A stretch of DNA of 64,000 nt, taken from assembly GCF_000227465.1 (NCBI RefSeq), contig NC_016047.1, forward strand, positions 3,514,857 to 3,578,856, written 5' to 3'. Each line of letters starts with the position of its first letter. Within the stretch, counting starts at the first letter, position 1. The translations under genes were made by a program, and so were the position numbers. The notes beneath the pieces are model-generated. The model worked only from the letters and a program-made list of their open reading frames with translations, was not told where the DNA came from and ran no database searches. Positions 10,689 through 21,884 of the stretch are shown piece by piece. The stretch comes from Bacillus spizizenii TU-B-10 (GTDB lineage: Bacteria > Bacillota > Bacilli > Bacillales > Bacillaceae).

Positions 10689-10720
10689 GAAAAAGCTTGC
10701 AGACATGCTGCAAGCTTTTC
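10689..10720. terminator. Bidirectional terminator between the small lipoprotein gene and yvcN
   Basis: A 12-bp perfect stem (AAAAGCTTGCAG / CTGCAAGCTTTT) with loop ACATG separates two convergent genes. It ends the yvcI-rapZ-glmR-whiA-crh-yvcN operon on the minus strand. Confidence 0.88.
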
Positions 10721-10723
10721 ACG

Positions 10724-11479
10724 TTACAAAAAATGAGTATTTAATTTCTCTTCAAACTCTGAAGGGCCGATGTCACTTTTTTGGCCTTTACCGCCGTTTT
10801 CATGAATGGTGAAATGGCGGCCTGACATGACCATCCGTCCGTTCGGTGTCAGCTTTGAGGCAAGCAGTGATTTGTTAAAAGGAGATTTTTCATGAGAATG
10901 AATCATGTCCTTCATGTCATCTAAATCACCGGCATTGCTCTCTTCAAGGGTAAAGGCGTAACCGATTTGCCAGCCTTCCCCTTTGTCCATTAACAGAACA
11001 TGGCTGCCCTTTTCTGTCTCTTCTTCTTTGATTCGGAATGAACCAACAGATGATTGTACCGTTTCTCCAGAAAGCGGTATCGGCTGGAGCGCCAGGTTGA
11101 TGCCGAAGCCGATATCAACGATATACTCGCCTTTTCCCGCAGACAGCAATACAGCAGCATGCGTTCTGTCTAACGCCCACTCTTCTTGTTTTCCGGCATA
11201 AACTGTTCCCCGAATGAGCTTCACCTGAAACCCGGCCTCACGCAAAACAAAATAAAGGAAGCCATTTAAATCGTAGCAAAGGCCGCCGTGCTGTTCTTTG
11301 ACCAGGCGGCGCCACAGATCTTCTTTTGTTACCTTATAATTCTCTTTTGCGAGTACGGCGCGGTTTTCAAATGGAAAACGGTATGCCATTGCTTTGAGAA
11401 AAAGGGGGAGATCGCCGAAGCTGACATGGTCTTTCTCCCAGCCGATTTTCTGAAAGCATTCTTTTAGAAAGTCATTCAT
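10724..11479 (-). CDS. yvcN: YvcN, arylamine N-acetyltransferase-like protein
   Basis: A 251-residue protein of the arylamine N-acetyltransferase (NAT) family. The cysteine-protease-like triad is intact: Cys68 in GGLCYDLN, His107 in THAAVLL and Asp122 in VDIGFG. Such enzymes move acetyl groups from acetyl-CoA to aromatic amines and hydrazines. AGGTGA precedes the ATG. It is last in the operon after crh. Its natural substrate is unknown and no functional tie to the upstream genes is evident. Confidence 0.88.
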   Translation of the reverse strand: MNDFLKECFQKIGWEKDHVSFGDLPLFLKAMAYRFPFENRAVLAKENYKVTKEDLWRRLVKEQHGGLCYDLNGFLYFVLREAGFQVKLIRGTVYAGKQEEWALDRTHAAVLLSAGKGEYIVDIGFGINLALQPIPLSGETVQSSVGSFRIKEEETEKGSHVLLMDKGEGWQIGYAFTLEESNAGDLDDMKDMIHSHEKSPFNKSLLASKLTPNGRMVMSGRHFTIHENGGKGQKSDIGPSEFEEKLNTHFL

Positions 11480-11489
11480 CTTTTATCAC

Positions 11490-11747
11490 CTAAACTTCTT
11501 CTTGAACGTAAGCAGCCAGCTTTTCAAGCGCTTCTTGTTCGTCTTCTCCCTGGGCAATCAAGGTAACCTCAGTGCCTGTGCTTACCGCAAGACTCATCAG
11601 CCCCATGATGCTTTTTGCGTTTACTTTTTTCCCATCCTTCTCAAGAAACACATCTGACGTAAACCGGTTTGCCTCTTGTACAAACAAAGCAGCAGGACGC
11701 GCCTGCAGTCCTGTCTTTAATCGAACTTCCACTTTCTGTTGAACCAT
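11490..11747 (-). CDS. crh: Crh, catabolite repression HPr-like protein
   Basis: An 85-residue HPr paralogue. The regulatory Ser46 is present (NAKSIMGL), but position 15 is Gln (KTGLQARPA) instead of the HPr phosphocarrier His15, the defining difference of Crh. It therefore cannot relay phosphate for sugar uptake. It is phosphorylated on Ser46 by HPrK, whose gene is in this window, and acts as a CcpA corepressor. It lies between whiA and yvcN in the operon. Confidence 0.97.
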   Translation of the reverse strand: MVQQKVEVRLKTGLQARPAALFVQEANRFTSDVFLEKDGKKVNAKSIMGLMSLAVSTGTEVTLIAQGEDEQEALEKLAAYVQEEV

Positions 11748-11770
11748 AAGATCTCCCCTTTTCTTTACGG

Positions 11771-12721
11771 TTATTTTAAAGTGACGGTTTGCCCTGTCCG
11801 CAGCTGTTCTGCGATTTCGTCAAGTTTTCTCAGCCTGTGATTGATCCCTGATTTGCTGATTTTCCCGCTTGCTACCATTTCCCCCAGCTCTTTCAGCGTC
11901 ACTTCCTGATAATCAATTCGCAGCTGCGCGATTTCCCGAAGTTTTTCAGGAAGCGCATCCAGGCCGATTCTTTCATCGATGTATTTAATATTCTCCACCT
12001 GTCTGAGCGAAGCGCCGATCGTTTTGTTTAAGTTGGCTGTTTCACAATTGACGAGGCGGTTGACCGAATTTCTCATATCCCTGACGATTCTGACATCCTC
12101 AAATCGCAGAAGCGAATTGTGGGCGCCGATCACGTTCAGAAACTCAGTAATCTTTTCCGCCTCTTTTAGATAGGTGATATAGCCTTTTTTCCGTTCGAGC
12201 GTTTTACTGTTTAATTGAAACTCATTTAACAGGTCGCATAATGAATCGTTATGCTCCTTATAAAGAGAGAAGATTTCTAAATGATACGAGGAGGTTTCCG
12301 GGTTATTGACCGAACCTCCTGCCAAAAATGCCCCTCTCATATAAGAACGCTTGCAGCATCTCTTTTTGACCAGCTCTTTCGAAATACTTCGTTCAAACAC
12401 AAAATTCTCCCCAAGTATTTTTAAATCCTCTAAGATTGCTTTTGCATTTTCTGAAAAACGCACAATATAGACGTTATTCTTTTTCAGCCGCATTTTCTTT
12501 CTGACCAGCAGCTCGACCGACACATCATATTGTTTTTTCAGCAATGTATAGATGCGGCGGGCAATCGCCGCATTTTCGGTTTGAACATCAAGTACGAGAT
12601 GGCGGTTTGTAAATGATAATGCTCCGTTCATCCGGATAAGCGCCGACAGCTCTGCGTTAATGCAGCAGTCTTTCACTTCCAGATTCGTTAATTCTTTTTT
12701 TGTTTCTGATGCAAATGACAT
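11771..12721 (-). CDS. whiA: WhiA (YvcL), sporulation/division-associated DNA-binding protein
   Basis: A 316-residue protein of the WhiA family: an N-terminal degenerate LAGLIDADG homing-endonuclease-like region ([21 protein letters not shown]) and a C-terminal helix-turn-helix ([26 protein letters not shown]). In B. subtilis it affects cell division and chromosome segregation rather than sporulation. The yvcI-rapZ-glmR-whiA-crh order is widely conserved in Firmicutes. Confidence 0.95.
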   Translation of the reverse strand: MSFASETKKELTNLEVKDCCINAELSALIRMNGALSFTNRHLVLDVQTENAAIARRIYTLLKKQYDVSVELLVRKKMRLKKNNVYIVRFSENAKAILEDLKILGENFVFERSISKELVKKRCCKRSYMRGAFLAGGSVNNPETSSYHLEIFSLYKEHNDSLCDLLNEFQLNSKTLERKKGYITYLKEAEKITEFLNVIGAHNSLLRFEDVRIVRDMRNSVNRLVNCETANLNKTIGASLRQVENIKYIDERIGLDALPEKLREIAQLRIDYQEVTLKELGEMVASGKISKSGINHRLRKLDEIAEQLRTGQTVTLK

Positions 12722-12742
12722 ATAGCCACCTCATTTCTGGCT

Positions 12743-13696
12743 TCATTCTTTTAGTAAATCGACAAGAAGAGAGGCCACTTTATGTGTATCGTGACGAATT
12801 ACGTCATTTTTATACGTTACGATTTGATCTCTGATGACTTCAAGCCCCATTGCTTTCAGCTCCTCGATATCAAAATCAACAGGACGCGCCGATTCCATTT
12901 CGTACTTACGTTTTATTTCGTCAGGAATGTCTTCGCTGTTCACTAATATCGTATCAATAAAACCACAGCCCATATGCTGATTGAGCGCTTTCACATGATC
13001 AGCTGCGGTGTAATGGATTGTTTCGCCGGGCTGAGTCATTACGTTGCAAATGTATACTTTTTTCGCTGGCGCCTTCACCACTTCTTCCCCGATTTTCGGG
13101 ACGAGCAAATTGGGAAGAATGCTTGTATAGAGGCTTCCCGGACCGATAATAATCAAATCCGCTTCCCTGATCACGTCTATCGTTTCCGGCAGCGGATCAA
13201 TATGTTCAGGCGTGAGGAAAACACGCTTAATGCGCTGTCCGGACGCCGGGATCGTGGACTCGCCTGAAACCACGCGGCCGTCTTCCATCTCAGCATGCAG
13301 AACGACACTGGCATTGGCAGCTGGCAAAACCTTTCCTCTTACATTCAGCACCTTGCTCATTTCTGTGACAGCGTGAAAAAAATCACCGGTTATATTTGTC
13401 ATCGCTGCCAAAATCAAATTCCCGAGAGAATGGCCTGTTAAGTCATTCCCCTTATTGAAGCGGTGCTGAAAGAGATCTTCAACAAGCGGCTCCACATCGG
13501 ATAAAGCGGCAAGCACATTTCTGATGTCTCCGGGAGGCGGAATTTTCAGTTCATCCCGCAGACGGCCAGAGCTTCCCCCATCATCGGCAACTGTCACAAT
13601 GGCCGTAATGTCAACAGGTTTATGCTTTAAGCCCCGAAGCAATACAGAAAGACCCGTACCACCGCCAAAGATTGCAATTTTCGGCTTTTGTCCCAT
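12743..13696 (-). CDS. glmR: GlmR (YvcK), UDP-GlcNAc-binding regulator of carbon partitioning to cell wall
   Basis: A 317-residue YvcK/CofD-like protein with nucleotide-binding start IAIFGGGTGLSVLLRGL and the conserved TVADDGGSSGRLR and PPPGDIRN motifs. Known in B. subtilis to bind UDP-GlcNAc and stimulate GlmS, steering carbon into peptidoglycan precursors under gluconeogenic growth. The ATG at 13696 follows the rapZ stop by one base, which is typical coupling. An in-frame ATG at 13738 inside rapZ has no good ribosome-binding site. Confidence 0.94.
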   Translation of the reverse strand: MGQKPKIAIFGGGTGLSVLLRGLKHKPVDITAIVTVADDGGSSGRLRDELKIPPPGDIRNVLAALSDVEPLVEDLFQHRFNKGNDLTGHSLGNLILAAMTNITGDFFHAVTEMSKVLNVRGKVLPAANASVVLHAEMEDGRVVSGESTIPASGQRIKRVFLTPEHIDPLPETIDVIREADLIIIGPGSLYTSILPNLLVPKIGEEVVKAPAKKVYICNVMTQPGETIHYTAADHVKALNQHMGCGFIDTILVNSEDIPDEIKRKYEMESARPVDFDIEELKAMGLEVIRDQIVTYKNDVIRHDTHKVASLLVDLLKE

Positions 13697-13697
13697 C

Positions 13698-14585
13698 TTA
13701 TTTCCGGCTTCTCTTTTCAATGTCCCGGTGAGTAACATGAGTATAGTAATCCTTTTTGAAATAACCAGCTAAATTCTCGGCAAGTGTCACAGAGCGGTGC
13801 TGGCCCCCTGTGCAGCCGATTGCAATGACGACCTGGCTTTTTCCTTCTCTTTTGTAAGATGGAAGCATAAAGCTCAGCAAATCGATTAATTTTTCATTGA
13901 ACTTTTGCGTTTCATTCCACTTCATGACGTAAGAGGAAACCTCTTCATCCTTGCCAGTCAGCGGCCTCATGCTTTCGATATAGTAAGGATTCGGCAAAAA
14001 TCTGACATCAAAGACGAGATCTGCGTCAATCGGAATACCGTATTTAAAACCAAATGACATGACATTCACGGTAAATGTCTCTCCTTGGTTTGACGCAAAG
14101 TGCTTTACGATTTTTTCGCGTAAATCACGCGGCTTCATGTCTGACGTATCGTAAATGATTTGAGAGCGGCCTTTTAATTCCTCAAGAAGCTCACGTTCCA
14201 GCGCGATGCCTTCAAGCGGCAGGCCCGTCACTGCCAGAGGATGCGAACGTCTCGTTTCTTTATATCTCGTGACAAGAATGGAATCCTTCGCGTCCAAGAA
14301 TAAAATTCGCGGGGTAATCCACGGATTTTCCGCCATTTCATCCAGTGCTTCAATTAGCCGGTCAAAAAATTCACGGCCGCGCAAATCCATCACAAGCGCA
14401 ACCTTGCTCATTTTTGAATTTGATTCCTTCATCAGCTCTAAAAATTTCGGAAGCAATGAAGGCGGAAGATTATCGACGCAGAAATAGCCGAGATCTTCAA
14501 AGCTTTGAATAGCGACAGTTTTCCCCGCTCCCGACATTCCGGTTATAATGACAAGCTGAATATCATGTGATTCACTAACACTCAT
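13698..14585 (-). CDS. rapZ: RapZ-type nucleotide-binding protein YvcJ
   Basis: A 295-residue P-loop protein with Walker [11 protein letters not shown] near residue 15, a Walker B-like region around VALVMDLRG, and the C-terminal RapZ motif [11 protein letters not shown]. In E. coli RapZ controls GlmS levels through small RNAs. In B. subtilis YvcJ binds and hydrolyses GTP and influences competence; its RNA role is less clear. GGGGGGAG precedes the ATG. It is second in the operon, next to glmR, which also touches glucosamine-6-phosphate synthesis. Confidence 0.93.
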   Translation of the reverse strand: MSVSESHDIQLVIITGMSGAGKTVAIQSFEDLGYFCVDNLPPSLLPKFLELMKESNSKMSKVALVMDLRGREFFDRLIEALDEMAENPWITPRILFLDAKDSILVTRYKETRRSHPLAVTGLPLEGIALERELLEELKGRSQIIYDTSDMKPRDLREKIVKHFASNQGETFTVNVMSFGFKYGIPIDADLVFDVRFLPNPYYIESMRPLTGKDEEVSSYVMKWNETQKFNEKLIDLLSFMLPSYKREGKSQVVIAIGCTGGQHRSVTLAENLAGYFKKDYYTHVTHRDIEKRSRK

Positions 14586-14609
14586 CTTTCTCCCCCCTGA
14601 CTTGTCTTT

Positions 14610-15077
14610 CTATTTGATATGCTGCGGGTCTAAACGATAACTGAGCAGCTCAAAATCCGGTGTATACGTAAATGTGCCGTGCAGCAGCCCTTGTCCCTTC
14701 ATCATAAAATCAAGGATATGGCCGTCTCCCGGCGCCATAGGCAGGTTTTGAATGTCATTGACATCGTGCCACTGCAGCTTGCCTTCCTCTGATTCAGCTA
14801 CATTTTGCCCTGTATAAGAATCAGCGACAAACGTAAACATCATCCACTCAGAGACAATGTGGTCACCGTCTTTAATAATAAAGGTAAAAACGCCTTTTAA
14901 CTGAGGATTTATGATATAGATACCAGTCTCTTCTCTGTACTCTCTGATGACGGAGTCTCTGACTGATTCTCCGCTCTCCATCTTGCCTCCCGGTGCGACC
15001 CACCAGCCGCGTCTCGGCTTTTGAAGCAGAAGGACTTTGTCATCCGTCTGAAGCACACAATTTGTCACTCTTTGCAA
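14610..15077 (-). CDS. yvcI: YvcI, Nudix hydrolase
   Basis: A 155-residue Nudix (MutT-like) hydrolase. The Nudix box GX5EX7REUXEEXGU is complete (it begins GGKMESGE and ends REYREETGI). These enzymes hydrolyse nucleoside diphosphates linked to another group. Weak RNA pyrophosphohydrolase (RppH-like) activity has been discussed for Bacillus Nudix proteins, but substrate cannot be read here. The start is TTG at 15077, six bases after AGGTGA; no in-frame ATG precedes it before a stop. It is first in its operon. Confidence 0.9.
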   Translation of the reverse strand: MQRVTNCVLQTDDKVLLLQKPRRGWWVAPGGKMESGESVRDSVIREYREETGIYIINPQLKGVFTFIIKDGDHIVSEWMMFTFVADSYTGQNVAESEEGKLQWHDVNDIQNLPMAPGDGHILDFMMKGQGLLHGTFTYTPDFELLSYRLDPQHIK

Positions 15078-15117
15078 GTACGTTCACCTAACCTTCTCGT
15101 CCTGTCATCGTCTCTTT

Positions 15118-15146
15118 ATTATACCGCTTCAAGATGCCTCCCACAA
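15118..15146 (-). promoter_or_regulatory. Probable sigma-A promoter of the yvcI-rapZ-glmR-whiA-crh-yvcN operon
   Basis: A perfect -10 TATAAT (15123-15118) is preceded at exactly 17 bp by TTGTGG (15146-15141), about 40 bases upstream of the yvcI start. The rest of the 330-base gap to trxB holds the trxB terminator and nothing else recognised. Confidence 0.6.
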
Positions 15147-15243
15147 TGAAGAGACATTGACAATCTTTTCTTCTATTTTACAGCATATTCATTTCTTAGT
15201 TCAGGTGATTTGCTGTAACAGGCATCCGTCTTTTATTTTTGGA

Positions 15244-15278
15244 CAAAAAAAGGACACGGATAACTGGAGAATCCGTGC
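15244..15278 (-). terminator. Terminator downstream of trxB
   Basis: On the minus strand, arms CACGGAT and ATCCGTG enclose a 9-nt loop and are followed by seven T residues, 130 bases after the trxB stop. The plus-strand side has no T-run, so it serves trxB only. Confidence 0.75.
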
Positions 15279-15406
15279 CAAAAAAGTGTATTCATTATAA
15301 AAAGGGGGTCAATTACTTTATTAATCATAACCGAAAAGCATTACACAACTGTTACAGCGGAATTAAAACCCAGTAACGTAATGTGAAACTCGTATGACAG
15401 CCCTTT

Positions 15407-16369
<963 letters not shown>

Positions 16370-16530
16370 TTAAACCATCTTTTCAAGTTTGGGCTCTTTC
16401 TTATATGATAAGAATCCCCATCAAACCTATTCCTTACCCATATCCTATAAAATCTCATGGTGATACGCTATTTTTTTGCTCACTTTTTTTCTCATCACGA
16501 TTAAATGTATTGTAAACGGGTATACATGTT

Positions 16531-16563
16531 AATAAAGAAAGAGCCTTCTGTTCAGAGAAGGCC
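16531..16563 (-). terminator. Probable terminator downstream of cwlO
   Basis: A 7-bp stem (GCCTTCT/AGAAGGC) with a 6-nt loop is followed on the minus strand by an interrupted T-rich tail (TCTTTCTTTATT), 14 bases past the cwlO stop. Confidence 0.6.
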
Positions 16564-16576
16564 CTTGTCTTATTTA

Positions 16577-17989
16577 TTATTGAACAACACGTCTTACAAC
16601 GCCTTTAAATGCTTTTTTCCAGTAAACGTTGCTCATAGAGTCAACAGATACACCGTGAGATGTATTGTCGTTTAGGAAAGTACCGTTTCCTAAGTAGATT
16701 CCTACGTGTCCGTTTGTTTTGTAAGTGTCAAAGAACACAAGGTCTCCACGTTTCATTTCGGACGCGCTGACAGCTTGTCCTCTGCCAACTAACGTATCAG
16801 TTGTTGTTCCGCCGACAGGTCCAAGGTTCACACCTGCAGAAGCGTATGCCCAGCGTACGAATGATGAGCAGTCAAAAATACGGTTGTTGATATCAGACTG
16901 AGTGCGTCCGCCGCCAAATTTGTACGGGGATTGTCCTACAATGCTTGAACCAACGCTGATCGCGCCTTCAATTCCGCCGGAGTTGCTGATAACAGTGCCG
17001 CCTGAATTGCTGTTTGAGCTGCTGCTCTTCTTAGAAGATGATCCGTTAGACGAACTATTTGACGAACCCTTAGAAGAGTTATCTGAAGAGTCATTATCAG
17101 ATGAGCTTGCTTTTGCTGATTCAGTTGTAGCCGTTTGGCTGTCATCTGTTTGTGTTTCATCAGATGCTTTTTGTGCTTCTTCCTGCTTTTTGATCAAAGC
17201 AGCCGCTGCTTCTTGTTCTTTTTTGATGCGTGCTTGCTCAGCTTCAGTATCTGCTTTTTGATTTGCAAGTTTAGACGCTTCTGATTTTAATTCAGAAATC
17301 GCGGCAGCCGTTTTCTTCTGGCTTGCTTTTGCTTCGTCGAAAAGCTTGTCTTTTTCATCAAGCTGTTTATCAAGGTCTTTTTGCATTGTTTCTAATTTAG
17401 CCAATGCAGCTTGAACTTCTTTCAGCTTATTATTCAAATCCGCTTCAGAATCTTCAAGCTTCGCTTTATCCTGCTCTTGCTGCTTGATTAAATCTTTGTC
17501 TGCATCCACAATAGATGAAACCGCAGTGGCGCGAGAGATAAAATCACCAAAGCTTGTTGATCCTAAAAGGACATCTATGTACCCTTGAGATCCGCCGCTT
17601 TCCTGTAAAGAACGAACGCGTTTTTTCAGGATTTCATTGCGTTTTTCAATGCGGGCTTCTGTCTCTTTAATCTCTTTTTTCAGTTTTTTGATTTCTTCTT
17701 TTGTTTTATCGTTTTCTTCTTTTTTATCTTCGATCTTGTTGCTTGTATCAAGCGCCTTAGCGTTAATGTCTTTCAGTTCTTTTTCAATCTTTGTTTGGTT
17801 CTCCTGAAGCTCAGTTAATTCTTTTTCCTTTGCTTCAATACTGGAAGCAACCTCAGATTGCTTGCTTTCGATTTTTTGTTTCTTTTCATCTAATGTTTCC
17901 GCCGATGCAGTTTTACTTGTAAATGGGATCAAAAAACTGCTTGTCCCGATGACGGAAGCCAAACCAAGTGTCAATAAACTCTTTCTCAC
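16577..17989 (-). CDS. cwlO: CwlO (YvcE), D,L-endopeptidase of cell elongation
   Basis: A 470-residue secreted peptidoglycan hydrolase. A Sec signal peptide with cleavage near ASAE (about residue 30) precedes two long coiled-coil blocks rich in Glu/Lys (about 30-240). A Ser/Asn-rich linker (about 290-340) follows, and then a C-terminal NlpC/P60 domain. Catalytic Cys is in FDCSSFVRW and His in NGHVGIYLG. CwlO cuts the D-Glu-mDAP bond and is activated by FtsEX at the membrane; it is redundant with LytE for growth. The start is GTG after GGGAGG. A long leader precedes it (separate entry). Confidence 0.95.
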   Translation of the reverse strand: MRKSLLTLGLASVIGTSSFLIPFTSKTASAETLDEKKQKIESKQSEVASSIEAKEKELTELQENQTKIEKELKDINAKALDTSNKIEDKKEENDKTKEEIKKLKKEIKETEARIEKRNEILKKRVRSLQESGGSQGYIDVLLGSTSFGDFISRATAVSSIVDADKDLIKQQEQDKAKLEDSEADLNNKLKEVQAALAKLETMQKDLDKQLDEKDKLFDEAKASQKKTAAAISELKSEASKLANQKADTEAEQARIKKEQEAAAALIKKQEEAQKASDETQTDDSQTATTESAKASSSDNDSSDNSSKGSSNSSSNGSSSKKSSSSNSNSGGTVISNSGGIEGAISVGSSIVGQSPYKFGGGRTQSDINNRIFDCSSFVRWAYASAGVNLGPVGGTTTDTLVGRGQAVSASEMKRGDLVFFDTYKTNGHVGIYLGNGTFLNDNTSHGVSVDSMSNVYWKKAFKGVVRRVVQ

Positions 17990-18228
17990 TTTTTATATCC
18001 TCCCTTTTACTGTGAACCTGTTCTCATTTGGAATTGTATTTTGAACATCAAGTTTCGTTCCTCATACTCTACGAGGAATGATGGTCGTTTATGGTTAATT
18101 ATTCTGTGCATCTCTTATTCTGGTTGTATAGCGTTTATTTCACATCATATGTAAAAAACACTAATTCCTTATGTACGAGAATCATTATACCATCAAGTTT
18201 CGACAAATTAGCGATAAATTTTATTACA
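17990..18228 (-). promoter_or_regulatory. cwlO promoter, partial WalR box and long 5' leader
   Basis: The -10 TATAAT is at 18189-18184, giving a start point near 18177 and a leader of about 187 nt, which fits the long unstable leader I remember for B. subtilis cwlO. The -35 is poor. Upstream, TGTAAT (18228-18223) could be one half of a WalR site (TGTWAH-N5-TGTWAH); the second half, TTATCG, is weak. No gene lies in this 380-base gap. Confidence 0.6.
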
Positions 18229-18328
18229 TTTGTGTTTCAAACAGATGTCAAGTCGCGCATCATCTGTCATTTTTCTTAAACGAGTAAAAAAACTGTCGAT
18301 ATTATTTTCTTAATATAATCTATCAAAC

Positions 18329-18360
18329 GAAAAAAGAGTCGATTCTACAAATCGACTCTT
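18329..18360 (-). terminator. Terminator downstream of yvcD
   Basis: An 11-bp perfect stem (AAGAGTCGATT / AATCGACTCTT) with loop CTACA is followed on the minus strand by a T-run, 10 bases after the yvcD stop. Confidence 0.88.
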
Positions 18361-18369
18361 CAAAATATT

Positions 18370-19824
18370 TTATTCTAGAATATCATCAATATATTTCATA
18401 TATTTCGTCAAAGTTGCCGGAGAGATGCCGAATCGGGCCGCTGTGTCTTTTTTCGTGTCATGCTTGCCGTGGGCTTCTTTCCAAATATAACAGATCGCCG
18501 CTGCCCAGCCCCTCTCATTTTTCAACGGAGCGGCTGCACGGATTTGCTGGATGACATGGAATACCCAGCAGCTCATGACTTCTGTTTTCATCTCTTCTTT
18601 TTCAGCTTGCTCTAATAATTTGACGGTTTGATAAGCAAAAAGTGCATCCTCTGTTACGTCAGCAGCCGCGGAATCTCCATTCAACAGCAGCTTAACAAAA
18701 TGATTTTCGAAAGGAGCGGTAATTCTCTTTGAGCGTATCACCGCTTCAAGATGCTCCGTTTCTCCCTTTGTGCTGCTGATATAATAGGCTGCGAGACGCT
18801 GTTCCACAGATGAAGGAAGAGCTTCCCTCCGCTCAATCCAGGGAGCCGGGCGGTCTTCTCCGGGATATTGCGACTCGACTTTTCTCCAGATCGTCTCGGC
18901 AAAGTCGGTATGGCCCGTAAAATAAGCGGAGCACGAGAGCCAGTAAAAGAATGTATCGTCACCTTCAAAACCGGTTTTATATAATGATTTGAGCCATTTA
19001 TATCCGATCTCGTAACGGCCGACAAGCGCCAAAGTGGCCCCCAGTTTATAGCGCTGTTCCAACAGCATCGGATATACATTAGAAAGCTGATCACTCAATT
19101 CCGCCACTTTTTCGTCTTCTCTTTCATAATAGTAGAAAACAAGAAGATTGCATAAGGCGTGAAGATTTCCTTCATTATGAGAAAGCACTTCATAAGCGGT
19201 TTGCTTCGCTTTTACAACGTTTCCTGAATAGAAATAGGCAAGCGCCAGATTGTTGTATGCTGACCAAAGCTCCGGATATTCTGCTGTGATTTCCTCAAGC
19301 GCCGCAACTGCTTCAGCAAGCTGGCCGCTTTCCAGCAATGACTTTGCCCGATCCTGTTTCATCAGCAGTTCATCCTGATCATACAACGAATCCTCAATGC
19401 CGTCGTCTCCTAAATCGAGCAAATCAAGCAGACTATCGTTTTCTTCGGCGAACTCACCGTCCGGGTCCGCATCTGAATAAGCGGCCGCTTCTTTATAAGC
19501 TTCTTGAAAGAGCCCCAGATGGGCGAAGTTATTCGCTTTAAAGTAATGGCACTCCGGCATTTCGTCCTCCAGATTTGCCATGATATAATCAAGAAGATCG
19601 TTCGACTCTTGATACTGGCCCATTTCTGAATAAATGACCGCAAGCTGCGATAGCATCTCTGAATCCTCCGGCTCCAAGTGAACCGCGCGCTGAATCAGTT
19701 TGCTTGCCCGTTTCAGATTGCGCTCTTTATACGCTTTCAAGCCTTTATGAAAAAAATATTGTCCATCTTGAAGCAGCTGGACAATTTGTGCGTGATTTTT
19801 ATGTTCAGAAGTGTGTTTTCCCAC
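18370..19824 (-). CDS. yvcD: YvcD, TPR-repeat protein with C-terminal HTH-like segment
   Basis: A 484-residue cytoplasmic protein without signal or membrane segment. Tetratricopeptide-like repeats fill about residues 10-280 (for example ASKLIQRAVHLEPEDSEMLS and ELWSAYNNLALAYFYSGNVV). The last 30 residues, KDTAARFGISPATLTKYMKY and onward, look like a helix-turn-helix, which is unusual for a TPR scaffold and may bind DNA or RNA. The start is GTG after GGAGGG. Function is unknown; the neighbours cwlO and bmrA are separate transcription units. Confidence 0.85.
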   Translation of the reverse strand: MGKHTSEHKNHAQIVQLLQDGQYFFHKGLKAYKERNLKRASKLIQRAVHLEPEDSEMLSQLAVIYSEMGQYQESNDLLDYIMANLEDEMPECHYFKANNFAHLGLFQEAYKEAAAYSDADPDGEFAEENDSLLDLLDLGDDGIEDSLYDQDELLMKQDRAKSLLESGQLAEAVAALEEITAEYPELWSAYNNLALAYFYSGNVVKAKQTAYEVLSHNEGNLHALCNLLVFYYYEREDEKVAELSDQLSNVYPMLLEQRYKLGATLALVGRYEIGYKWLKSLYKTGFEGDDTFFYWLSCSAYFTGHTDFAETIWRKVESQYPGEDRPAPWIERREALPSSVEQRLAAYYISSTKGETEHLEAVIRSKRITAPFENHFVKLLLNGDSAAADVTEDALFAYQTVKLLEQAEKEEMKTEVMSCWVFHVIQQIRAAAPLKNERGWAAAICYIWKEAHGKHDTKKDTAARFGISPATLTKYMKYIDDILE

Positions 19825-19948
19825 AACTACCCTCCGTTTTATACAATATTACCGTCAGTAGTATACCATAAATCATAAGCCCCTCAATAGTTCAAAAGGA
19901 AGGATTGGGAAAATCCCTCCGCTTTTTACTGGCTGATTCGACCAAAAT

Positions 19949-21718
19949 TTACCCGGCTTTGTTTTCTAAATCTGCATTCATTTTCAGCTGTTGTTCAGCA
20001 AAATCCCTATATAGATCATGGGAAGCCATTAATTCATGATGTGTTCCACGCCCGGTAATTTCTCCTTTTTCAACAAACAAAAGCTGGTCCGCGTCTACAA
20101 CAGTAGATAAGCGGTGGGCGATGACAATCGTTGTGCGGCCCTCCATCAGCACCTCCAGTGCCTGCTGAACTGATTTTTCAGATTGGCTGTCGAGGCTTGA
20201 GGTGGCTTCATCGAGCATAAGAATGCTCGGATCACGAAGAAGCGCTCTCGCAATCGCGATTCTCTGTCTTTGTCCGCCTGACAGCATAATGCCGCGTTCG
20301 CCCACCTCTGTATCAAGCTGATTCGGCAGCTCCTTTATAAAATTGAGCGCATATGCCATCTCCGCGGCTTTTTCGATCTCGGCATCTGTAACATCACGTT
20401 CTAACCCGTAGCAAATATTTTCTCTGATTGTTCCTGACATTAATGGGCTTTCCTGTGATACATACCCGATGTGCTCCCGCCACGATTCAAGCGAGTAAGT
20501 ATCAACTGGATCGTCCCCCAGCCGGATGGCCCCTGCAGTCGGAGTATAGAAACGTTCAAGCAACTTAAACAGCGTCGTTTTCCCGCCGCCGCTCGGGCCG
20601 ACAATCGCTGTTACTTTTCCTGCTTCAATGACAGCGCTGATCTCTTTCAAGATCAGCTGATCAGGCTTATATCCAAAAGACACACGATCAAGCTGAATAG
20701 GCAAATGCGCGTTTTCGATTTGTTTTCCTGTGACTGTATCTTCCTCTTCCTCTGCTAAAATCTCAATCATTCGTTCTGTTGCGCCAATTGATTTTTGGAG
20801 CTGTGTGAAGAACGTGGTAATCTGGCCCATCGGCATAATAATTTGAAACAAATATAAAATAAAAGCCACGAGCGCTCCGGCGGTGAGCTCACCTGATGAC
20901 ACCTGCATGCCGCCGTATCCGATAACTGCCACAAGCGCCGCCATTAACACGAGTGAGATGAGCGGGCCGACAAGCGACTGAACCTTTGCTTCACGCACTC
21001 CAAGTTTAAATAATGAAGAAATCCCCATCTTCCCGCGCCCATATTCGACATCCTCCGCATTTGAAGCCTTGACGAGTCTGATTTCCGGAAGAATTTGATT
21101 CAGCAAGCCTGTAAAACGGGCTGTTTCATCTTGCGTTTCCCGGGAAATGGAGAACATCTTCCGGCCAATCGGTATTAAAATAAGAGCTGCCAGCGGAACG
21201 ACAACTAACACAAGCAGTGTCAGCTTCCAATTCATAATAAACAAGATTGTCAGTGATCCAATAACAGAAATGATCCCTGTAATAAATCCGCTGATATGGG
21301 TTGTAATCAGTTCTTTGACCACCATCGTATCATTCGTTACACGGCTGACTGTTTCTCCTGAAGCGTTTGTATCGAAATAAGAGACAGGGAGCTTAATTAA
21401 TTTCTTCCATAATAAATCCCGCAGTCCGGAGATGATTTTTTGCCCATTATAGTTAAGCGCATAGGTGGCATAAGCGCTTAAACCGGCCTGAACGAAAAAA
21501 ACTAGCGTGATCAGCCCGATTTGCGTGCCTGACAGATTTGACATGGAAAATCCGTCGACAAGCTGCTTCGTTAATAATGGAATCAGCAGGCTGACCAGCG
21601 TGGTCACAATACTGAGGGCCAGCGCAAAGGCAAGCTTTCCATAAGAAGGATTGGTCTTCTTTACTAATGCAAAAAAGGGTTTCAATTTACTTTTAGATTT
21701 TTGTTGCTTGGTTGGCAT
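19949..21718 (-). CDS. bmrA: BmrA (YvcC), homodimeric ABC multidrug exporter
   Basis: A 589-residue half-transporter: a six-helix membrane domain (about 30-320) fused to an ATPase domain. Motifs are Walker [10 protein letters not shown], the signature [16 protein letters not shown], Walker B plus catalytic Glu [13 protein letters not shown] and the H-switch VIAHRLST. BmrA exports Hoechst 33342, doxorubicin and, physiologically, cervimycin C. AGGAGGAAACATAT precedes the ATG. It is monocistronic, after the yvcA-yvcB-yvzA terminator. Confidence 0.95.
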   Translation of the reverse strand: MPTKQQKSKSKLKPFFALVKKTNPSYGKLAFALALSIVTTLVSLLIPLLTKQLVDGFSMSNLSGTQIGLITLVFFVQAGLSAYATYALNYNGQKIISGLRDLLWKKLIKLPVSYFDTNASGETVSRVTNDTMVVKELITTHISGFITGIISVIGSLTILFIMNWKLTLLVLVVVPLAALILIPIGRKMFSISRETQDETARFTGLLNQILPEIRLVKASNAEDVEYGRGKMGISSLFKLGVREAKVQSLVGPLISLVLMAALVAVIGYGGMQVSSGELTAGALVAFILYLFQIIMPMGQITTFFTQLQKSIGATERMIEILAEEEEDTVTGKQIENAHLPIQLDRVSFGYKPDQLILKEISAVIEAGKVTAIVGPSGGGKTTLFKLLERFYTPTAGAIRLGDDPVDTYSLESWREHIGYVSQESPLMSGTIRENICYGLERDVTDAEIEKAAEMAYALNFIKELPNQLDTEVGERGIMLSGGQRQRIAIARALLRDPSILMLDEATSSLDSQSEKSVQQALEVLMEGRTTIVIAHRLSTVVDADQLLFVEKGEITGRGTHHELMASHDLYRDFAEQQLKMNADLENKAG

Positions 21719-21843
21719 ATATGTTTCCTCCTGTTTCAGCGTTCAGAAAGGTGAAATGGCATAGCAAAAGGATGATTTTTACTCTTTCTCAATCATATCA
21801 ATGGAGAGAGACTTTTTCAGTATATTTTTGCCGTGATGAAAAT

Positions 21844-21880
21844 AAAAATCTCCCACTCATTGTTTGAATAGGAGATTTTT
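21844..21880. terminator. Terminator downstream of yvzA
   Basis: A 10-bp stem (AAAAATCTCC / GGAGATTTTT) with a 17-nt loop ends the yvcA-yvcB-yvzA unit on the minus strand just before the bmrA promoter region. It is A-rich and T-rich on both flanks. Confidence 0.75.
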
Positions 21881-21884
21881 TATA

